Positions 57,842-64,000 of a stretch of 64,000 nt of DNA are shown piece after piece. This stretch comes from Escallonia rubra (lineage: Eukaryota > Streptophyta > Magnoliopsida > Escalloniales > Escalloniaceae): NCBI GenBank assembly GCA_033065855.1, contig JAVXUO010000310.1, positions 806,001 to 870,000 on the forward strand, in the 5' to 3' direction. Numbering within the stretch: the stretch's first letter is position 1; each line of letters opens with the position of its first letter. A model generated the notes under the pieces. It made no database searches, had not been told where the DNA came from, and saw only the letters and a list, made by a program, of their open reading frames with translations. The position numbers were made by a program, and so were the translations under genes.

Positions 57842-57975
57842 CAACTTCCAAAAGTTATGAAAATTATTCAGATTATAAACAAGCTATGTTAGATGAAAAT
57901 GACTACTTATTTCCAGCAGAAGGCATAACTAAAAATGCTCTAGGAACTCCTAATGACCTTTCTAATCGAAAATAA
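57838..57975 (+). pseudogene. Viral small ORF, 45 codons, ended by TAA
   Basis: Starts at the ATGA overlap, opens MTTSKSYENYSDYKQAMLDE and stops at TAA 57973-57975. In the minus-strand copy the equivalent codon is CAA and the frame continues, so this TAA is probably a C-to-T nonsense change splitting one ORF into this piece and the next. Confidence 0.7.
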
Positions 57976-57990
57976 AATAATATTATTATA

Positions 57991-58191
57991 ATGTTACTAA
58001 TAAAATGTTTAGAAAGACTAGACACCCTAGCACTTAAAATGGAAATATATTTAAACAAACCTAAAACTAATACACAAATAGACATAGAAAATTTGTGCAA
58101 AAAATTAGAAAATATAACATTAGATAAGCCTAAAAAGAAGTTTAAAAAACAAGACGATTTAAAATTTTTAGTCTATGACAAGTCACAATAG
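57991..58191 (+). pseudogene. Downstream part of the split viral ORF (66 codons)
   Basis: Same frame as the preceding 45-codon ORF beyond its TAA; opens at an internal ATG (MLLIKCLERLDTLALKMEIY) and ends KKQDDLKFLVYDKSQ, overlapping the movement-protein start by 17 nt. Nearly identical to 54183-53938 on the minus strand. Confidence 0.75.
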
Positions 58192-58530
58192 TCATATTTT
58201 AGGAAGAGGTAATATAGAAGATAGAAATAGAACAGAAGTTTTAGCCACTGAAACAAGAAGAAGAAATGAAAATACTGTAGGAAACAGAGTTCTTAGACTT
58301 TTCAGAACACCTTCAGCCCCTATAGTTTCTTTAGAACAAATAATAGACATTGATAGACAAATTGAACAGTTTAGACAAAACAGATTAGATTTAATATCAC
58401 CCCAAATACTTTATCAACATCGTTCTCAACTTAGTCAAACAAGACTATTTATGCATTACAGAGAAACACAAAACAGATGTATAGGAGAAGACGTAGCTAG
58501 TGTTAACCTAATACATCATGACTCTGAAAA
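58175..58530 (+). pseudogene. Movement protein, first 118 codons only
   Basis: Near-identical to the N-terminal third of the minus-strand movement protein (differences include K/R near residue 70 and P/H near 115). After DSEN the sequence jumps to RT, removing the rest of the movement protein, the coat protein and the start of pol. The chance frame closes three codons later. Confidence 0.9.
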
Positions 58531-58697
58531 TGTAGAATGGTAATAAATTATAAAAGACTTAACGATAATATAAAAGATGATAGCTATAATATTCCTAATA
58601 AGACCTTTCTTTTAAGTAAAATACAAGGCAAAATGATATTTAGCAAATTCGACTGTAAATCAGGCTTTTATCAAATTAAAATGTGGCCTGAAGACGT

Positions 58698-58699
<2 letters not shown>
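58531..58699 (+). pseudogene. Reverse-transcriptase fragment, motif-A side
   Basis: Frame reads RMVINYKRLNDNI, LLSKIQGKMIFSKFDCKSGF and YQIKMWPEDVK: the RT fingers/motif A region with the catalytic-site Asp in FDCKSGF. It is interrupted by (TA)n immediately after. It directly precedes, in protein order, the region at 52478-52277. Confidence 0.92.

Positions 58700-58770
<71 letters not shown>
58700..58770. repeat. (TA)n tract at right edge of the viral mosaic
   Basis: About 71 bp of TA/AT repeat between RT sequence and plant DNA. Confidence 0.95.
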
Positions 58771-58771
<1 letters not shown>

Positions 58772-58883
58772 GGAGCTGATCCGTTGAGAGCGCTAGCAAA
58801 TAGGGTATTTTGCAAGCGCGATCTGGCCGTCCATCCTGAAAGATGGACAACCCAGATCTTGTTTTTTTCGAAAACTGTCAGCC

Positions 58884-59190
58884 GTCCGTGACATAGTGTG
58901 GCGGACGACCTTTCTTACCATTTTGCCCCTCCCCTGTCCGCCACATTGTGCGGCGGACTCCTTTCAAGTCCTGACATGTGTCAGGAAAAAGACGTCCGCT
59001 ACACAGTGTAGCAGACGTCCTCTCGACTGACAGGTGTCAGGACAGTCTCGGCAGTCCTTTACCCCCACGACGGTTATCTTGTCCTTATCTGTCACGTCAA
59101 CAGTGTCCGCTACACAGTGTGGCGGAAGTAATAGTCCGCGATATAGTAAAGCGGACGTTTTAAAACTGTCCGCGATACTGTATAGCGGAC
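58884..59190. repeat. Six 22-29-bp covarying palindromes upstream of the PMD gene
   Basis: Six imperfect inverted repeats of one design, a GTCCGC arm, a 3-nt centre and a GCGGAC arm: 58884-58906, 58936-58958, 58991-59019 (longest, GACGTCCGCTACA arm), 59105-59126, 59134-59156, 59168-59190. Inner arm bases change together between units (CCACA/TGCGG, CTACA/TGTAG, CGATA/TATAG). They lie 460-770 bp before the PMD start codon. Confidence 0.85.
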
Positions 59191-59651
59191 GTTTAATATA
59201 TATTCAAAAAACCTGACGGGGACACTCTTCTCCATTCTTTCTACTCACAAATATTCACAGCGGCGTTGGCAAGCAGATCTGCGCAATTTCTTCTTAAGAA
59301 CACCTTTAATACCCTAATAGATTACGTAAGTTCACAAAATCAATCATTTACATGTTTGTAATCTATAGTTGTGATGAATATTGCGTTTTATGCGTGGTTT
59401 TTATTATGCATTGAGCATGTGCTAGCGATGAGAATTTATATATGTATGTATTTGTTCATGTACTAGCGTTTGTAAAATCCGATTCCGTATATGTATATAT
59501 ATCTATTATACATATACTTATATATGCTAACATTGTATGTATTATGCATGTGCTTGCGTTATATGTATTATGCATGTGCTAGCGTCGTATTTTTACGAGC
59601 GATTATCAAAATCCAAACTGAGAAGGTTTTTTCATAATTTCAGTTGTAAAA
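59191..59651 (+). promoter_or_regulatory. Presumed proximal promoter / 5' leader of the PMD gene
   Basis: No coding sequence. AT-rich with TATATATATC/TATATGTA words around 59436-59530 and repeated TGTGCTAGCG / TGTGCTTGCG words (59407-59583). No clear TATA-plus-start architecture could be fixed, and the leader may contain an intron ending TTTCATAATTTCAG at 59643. Confidence 0.35.
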
Positions 59652-61323
59652 ATGGAATTTAACCCTGGACCAGAAGATCCATCCGTGTTATACGACCAAG
59701 CCAACCATATCAGTACGCTCAACTTTCTTATTCTTACGAACGTTGTGTACCGTTTGTTTTGCTTAAATTGTATTTATTAATTCATAGGAAATAGAACTTC
59801 TCACCACCGTAGAAGTAACTCACGAGTTCACAGCATGGAAATTGAACAAGTCCCAGAAAAGGATACTGTGTCGAATTGGGTTTGGGATTTTCACGAATGG
59901 GCAGATCTTTCAACACCTTGACCGGCACTTAATAGGTGCCCTTGTTGAAAGGTGGAGAAGTGAAACGAACACGTTTCACTTCCCGCTCGGAGAGCTGACA
60001 ATTACCCTAGAAGATATAGGGTTCATCTTAGGGTTACCGGTGACGGGGCGGCCGGTAATTGCTCCTCCGTCAGAAGCAACAAATAAGAGAACCGCTAAGG
60101 ACTTCTTCACTTCGATACCCCAGGATCAATTTAGCAGTGGTGGTATAAAGTTGAAGTGGTTGGTAGATACCTACGGGGTTTTGCCGGAAAATTATACGGG
60201 CCAGATACTTGTGCTGCACACACAAGCCTTCCTCTTGTGGGTGATGGGGGTAATTTTATTCCCAACGACGTCAAAGAACACAGTCAGCGTGAAATATTTA
60301 CCGTTGTTGGGTAACCTGCAGGAGGTTGGGGATTATGCATGGGGTGCAGCGGTTCTTTCGTATCTGTACCAAGCATTACACAAGGCAACGAGGCCCAACT
60401 CTAAAGCCATATGTGCATGTTTCTCGCTATTGCAGGTATATCATATAAATCCTGTCTTCGTTATTGTTTTTTTTTTGTTGAATCGACGATATAAATATAA
60501 TTTGTCCATGTTCTCAGGTGTGGTCTTATGAACACCTTGCTCCCGGTGCACCAACGCGTAGGGATGGAACCGATAAAGTGTGGCCTCGGTTGTGTGCTTG
60601 GGAGTACAGCAGGAGGGATAGCCACTACCAGAGGAGAGTCGATCCCCATCACAACATTACGTACTATCGAGGGGAGTTCGACCGTCTATCTCCGGGCCAA
60701 ATGTGTTGGGCACCGTACATACGTTTGGGGTGACGGGTGGGATAGTCGTTCGTCTTCACGCTCTTCGGGTTGCAGCGCACACCCCTGATCCACTTCGAGG
60801 TCACAGAGTGGCAGCTGCCATACCAAGCAATGTGCCATTTTTAGTTGGATTAGGGTTTGCCAGCCGATGCCCCAGATATGAGGGTTAACAGGAACCCACC
60901 GGGTGTCGGACGGTTTGGCAAGGCCAATGCACACGAATTGTGCGCGGCCGAAATAGAGCTTTGGAGTTCTTGGCAGGACACACTGGCGGCCATCATCTCG
61001 GAGCCTGACCCCGTTATCAGCATCGAACAGTACGATGAGTGGTACTACCGCATCACGCGGAGGAGAGTAGCCCCAGTAAGGTTTGAACGCGGGGAGAGGT
61101 ATACGCCAGGGGTCAGATCGATGAGCGTATGGCATGCGATCTGGTAGGTTGCCCAACAAGTGTTCTTAATTGAATTTGATGAATATAAATGTCTGATTGA
61201 AGTTACTTATTTTTTATCTCTTTGGATGTAGGTTAATGCCTCGCTTGCATTCTTCCAGAAGTTGAGTGAGCGGAAGGATCTGGTGAGCGCAATGGGCGAG
61301 GATCTTCGCCAACAGGCTGCTGC
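59652..61323 (+). pseudogene. MAIN-like plant mobile domain (PMD) protein gene with five stops
   Basis: Exons: 59652-59712 (MEFNPGPEDPSVLYDQANHI), 59795-60435, 60518-61159, 61232-61323; introns begin GT and end AG, and all joins are in phase. The product matches the MAIN/MAIL family ('protein phosphatase 7 long form homologue'): ENPGPEDPSVLY start, ALVERWRSETNTFHFPLGELTITLEDIGFILGLPVTGRPV, WLVDTYG, and VWSYEHLAPG. MAIN proteins act in genome stability and transposon silencing in Arabidopsis, and related PMDs are found in transposons. Exon 3 has in-frame stops at 60731 (TGA), 60743, 60842, 60851 and 61145 (all TAG), with family-like sequence continuing after each. A CACTA terminus cuts exon 4. 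Confidence 0.82.
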
Positions 61324-63180
61324 CACTACAAGAAAAGAGGGAATTAGCGACGGACTAAATTCCGTCGCTAAAAGTCGTTTCAGAGACGGAAATAACCGTC
61401 GGTAAAACTATTTAACGACGGAATAATTCCGTCGGTAAAAACACCCGTCGGTGAAAGTAGGGTTGTCCCGACGGACTTTAACCGACGGGTGTGTTCCATC
61501 GGTAAATGACTTAAAAAGATAAGATCCCCTTTCTTTTCTTTCTCCCGTTGCTCTCTCTCTCTCTTTTTCTCTCTCTCCCTCTCTCCCTCTCTCTCTCACC
61601 GGCGATATTCCTTCTGTCGCCATCCCCGTCAACCTAGCCCCGGACGGAATACACCGAAGGACCGCCGCCACCACTGCCGCGCTGCCACCACTGTCGCGCC
61701 GCCTCCACTGCCGCGCCGCCACCACTGCCGCGCCGCCACCACTGCCGCGCCGCCCATCTTCAAAAACCTTGCAAGGTGAGCCTTGAACATAAGTTCTCTT
61801 CATGCTTGGTAAACTTGAATTTCGTTCTATAGCAAAGAAGGTTTGTTTGCTCTGGGCTTTTATGTTTCACCCTCTCTAGTGTTCTGCAATTAGGTTTTGT
61901 CTGTGGGTCTATGTGGATTTCTTGCAACTGAGATACACATGCATAATAATTGCCCAATTAATCAGGTGCTTAAATGATTGATTGGTAGTTGTTATTGAAA
62001 ATAATGATGGAATTGTGTTCATTTTGGGCCTTCTGAGTGGTTCTATGATTCGAGCATCCACATCAACTACATATTCTTGCATTATCTTTCCTGTTGTGAA
62101 CGTAGCGTGGAAGTCTTCTGAGCTTGCTTCTAGAATTTTGTGCAGCAGCATCTCCCATGTTGTAGGATTCTTAGGAACTTTTTCTATTCTTAGCAAACCC
62201 CATATTCAGTTTTGAAACGGAGAATCAAGCTATGAGGCAGTCACATGTTTAAGACTGAGAAGCATGTTGTACTTGTCAGATAGAAACTTATTGAGAAGCG
62301 TGTTGTGTTCATATTGAAACACATAGACGGTAAACACGAGTGACCAGATTTTGGTTTCCAACTATGTTGTAATTTCTTTTAGCTATTAGTTCGATCATTA
62401 CTACAAGCAGTGCCTTTCATTCTTGCGACAGTGGTGCATGCTATTGCATTAAAAGAGAGATGATGGCTGGGTTAATAATTAGTTGGTGGTGCATAATCTA
62501 GTGCTATTACTAGGGCAGCAGTTATTGTAGCGCACGAGATATACAATCTCAGTTTTCAAGCGCCCAAAGTTAATTTAATATTGTTTAGGTGTTATATATC
62601 TTAGTATGTTGCCTCAAGTTGTCTGAACCGAGTGCTTGGGTGATGGTAGTACTTTGATGGTAGTCTCTTGGTCGTCCTCGTGGTTTTTCATGCTGTGGGA
62701 TTCTTAGGAACTCTTCTCCTAATTCCCTAGAAACAAATTTTCCCTTAGACCAGAAGGACCGAGCCAACCTCCATGTGTGTGTTGTTTCTCTCCCTGTGTG
62801 CGCATGTGCCACCTTGTCGAAGGTTTGTGCACGAGAAAACCCTTATTGGAATGGGATTCAATTTTCAAACATGGTCCTAGCAATTGTTAGACTAAATCCC
62901 CATTAGAGTGATCTGTTAATGTCAATGAAGGGATACTGCAAGTATAGAGCAAATGCTATTTCATGGCAGTGAGGACGCAACAAACCAAAAAGACCAAAAG
63001 AGAAAAATCGAACGACGGGTGCCTAAAGCATCATGTCCATAACTGTACTGAGTTACTCCACAAGGAGGGTCTCAAGTACCGGAGATCCATGGCACGATCT
63101 CAACAAATTTTGACCATCTTAACAAATTTTGACCATCTTAACAAGTACCGGAGATCCATGGCACGATGCACGATCTCAAC
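61324..63180 (+). mobile_element. CACTA (CMC) element, left terminus and leader-like region
   Basis: Begins CACTACAAGAAAAGAGGG, the canonical CACTA end, inside PMD exon 4. Subterminal GACGGAAT / CCGTCGGTAAA words occur about ten times in both orientations at 61350-61505. A CT-rich leader (61540-61600), a 21-bp tandem array and a donor-like AAG/GTGAGCC (61771) suggest the 5' part of a transcription unit. No TNP2-type transposase is visible up to 63180 and the right end was not found, so the end coordinate is arbitrary. Confidence 0.75.
61658..61757 (+). repeat. GC-rich tandem repeat, unit about 21 bp
   Basis: Four to five copies of CCGCCACCACTGCCGCG with small variants, within the presumed leader of the CACTA element. 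Confidence 0.85.
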
Positions 63181-63186
63181 AAATTT

Positions 63187-63511
63187 TGACCAATTCAACC
63201 GACCACTAAATTGAAGTAATTGAACCCTAATTAAACCCTAAATTGATTGCCCCAATCTAACCGAACCCTAATTGAACCCTAAATTGAATGCCCTAATCCA
63301 ACCGAACCCTAAATTGAACTAATTGAACCCTAAATTGAATGCCTCAAATCAACCGAACCCTAAATTGAATCAATAGAACGCCCTAATTGAACCCTAAATT
63401 GAAGTAATTGAACCCTAAATTGAATGCCATAATCGAACCGAACCCTAAATGAAACTAATTGAACCCTAAATTGAATGCCCTAATACAATCGAACCCTAAA
63501 TTGAAATAATT
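63187..63511 (+). repeat. Degenerate array of AACCCTAAATTGAA words
   Basis: About fifteen copies of ACCCTAAATTGA or ACCCTAATTGA alternating with TGCCCTAATCCAACCG, giving an irregular period near 30-45 bp. The AACCCTAA core equals the plant telobox/telomere-type heptamer, but it is not a run of CCCTAAA. Confidence 0.8.
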
Positions 63512-63529
63512 CAAGCGCATCGGATATGT

Positions 63530-63870
63530 GAATTTTGAACATTTTTTTCCCATTTGAACATTGATCATTTGTTTGATAATTTTAGGTTGTTAATTGTGCG
63601 TTTTAGAATTGTGATTATTGATCGATGATTTTAGGTTATTAGCTGTGCATTTGAAGTAATTGCGATTATTAATTGATGATTTTAGGTTGTTAATTGATGA
63701 TTTTAGATTGTTAATTGTGCATTGAGCATTTGAGATATTGAGATTATTGACGGAGGATGGGACCCAATTGGATTGAATGTGTGATTTTTGTTAATTTGTA
63801 TTGCATTGAGCATTTGAGAATTGAGAATTGAGATTGTTGACGGAGGATGGGACCCAATTGGATTGAGATA
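63530..63870 (+). mobile_element. hAT-type intron sequence, second copy
   Basis: Repeats of TTGATGATTTTAGGTTGTTAATTGTGCATT and GTTGACGGAGGATGGGACCCAATTGGATTG match the intron-like part (26980-27310) of the hAT element 26306-27822. The coding exon and element ends are not in the window, or lie beyond its edge. Confidence 0.65.
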
Positions 63871-63978
63871 CCTGTTAGTTAGCGCAGACACGGACACCAC
63901 GTCTGATCGACGGTGTCCGACATTTAGAAAACAAATTAACGTATGCCGATGTGTCTGGAGGTGCATGTCGGTGGGCGT

Positions 63979-63992
63979 CGGACACGTGTCCG
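63979..63992. repeat. 14-bp perfect palindrome with CACGTG centre
   Basis: CGGACACGTGTCCG. Nearby GACACGGACACC and GGTGTCCGAC (63886-63920) are partial inverted copies, so this may be the end of another mobile element cut by the window edge. Confidence 0.6.
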
Positions 63993-64000
63993 GATTAACC

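Larger units (their letters stand above)
51551..58699. mobile_element. Endogenous pararetrovirus (Caulimoviridae) mosaic
   Basis: 7.15 kb of caulimovirid sequence in at least ten blocks of both orientations between two (TA)n tracts. Left block 51551-52985 consists of short shuffled Cys-rich, coat-protein, movement-protein and RT pieces. The minus-strand block 56008-52904 reads transactivator, intergenic region, 96-codon ORF, movement protein, start of next ORF. The plus-strand block 56084-58699 reads three paralogous ORFs, coiled-coil ORF, small ORFs, truncated movement protein, RT piece. Presence of both a viroplasmin-like ORF and tightly overlapping small ORFs suggests the polycistronic caulimovirus/soymovirus/rosadnavirus-like side of the family. 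Genus is unknown. Protease and RNase H were not seen, and RT and coat protein are partial, so the locus is defective as it stands. Confidence 0.93.

Noticed and set aside
51551..58699. A complete, potentially infectious integrated virus
   Set aside because: RT split and partial, no protease or RNase H seen, coat protein partial, no primer-binding site found, and blocks inverted relative to each other.

Overview
This is nuclear DNA from a flowering plant, probably a eudicot. It is AT-rich, rich in microsatellites, and made largely of nested transposable elements. One host gene can be followed completely. It is a YIP4-type (YIPF6-like) Golgi/TGN membrane protein gene on the minus strand, with exons at 17144-17662, 7186-7260 and 6758-7018. 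Its first intron, 9.9 kb, holds a Stowaway/mariner-like element that contains a Ty3/gypsy element that contains a hAT element.

Layout. 1-6.7 kb: Ty1/copia gag-protease remnant, a small Mutator-type MITE, gypsy LTR debris. 6.8-17.7 kb: YIP4. 17.7-19.3 kb: YIP4 upstream region with a Mutator-like element carrying a captured TIM23-like fragment (Pack-MULE). 17.4-36 kb and 40.2-47.4 kb: two copies of a segmental duplication. Copy 2 starts inside a broken piece of YIP4 exon 1, and each copy has taken different insertions. Copy 1 holds a hAT element split by a 10-kb gypsy element, which itself took a 3-kb solo LTR and a second hAT, each with its own target duplication. It also holds a 2.9-kb element built of tandem arrays and a Tourist MITE. 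Copy 2 holds a 4.5-kb LTR-like insertion with a nested hAT. 38.7-40.2 kb: a decayed plant-mobile-domain (PMD) gene. 47.4-51.5 kb: gypsy LTR remnants and low-information sequence.

51.5-58.8 kb: an endogenous pararetrovirus (Caulimoviridae) mosaic between two (TA)n tracts. It has an intact transactivator/viroplasmin-like ORF (423 codons), an intact 30K-type movement-protein ORF (322 codons), a promoter-like intergenic region, shuffled coat-protein, Cys-rich and reverse-transcriptase fragments, and a compact train of small ORFs. Three of these in tandem (56084-57448) are clear paralogues of one another that I cannot match to a known family. Two 0.6-kb arms form an inverted repeat. No complete replication-competent genome is present.

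58.8-64 kb: six short covarying palindromes upstream of a MAIN-like PMD gene that keeps its exon structure but carries five in-frame stops, then a CACTA-type terminus inside its last exon, a degenerate CCCTAAA-containing array and a second piece of the hAT-type intron sequence.

Most other open frames are chance frames in simple repeats, LTRs and tandem arrays. All identifications are from reading the sequence; none was checked by a database search.
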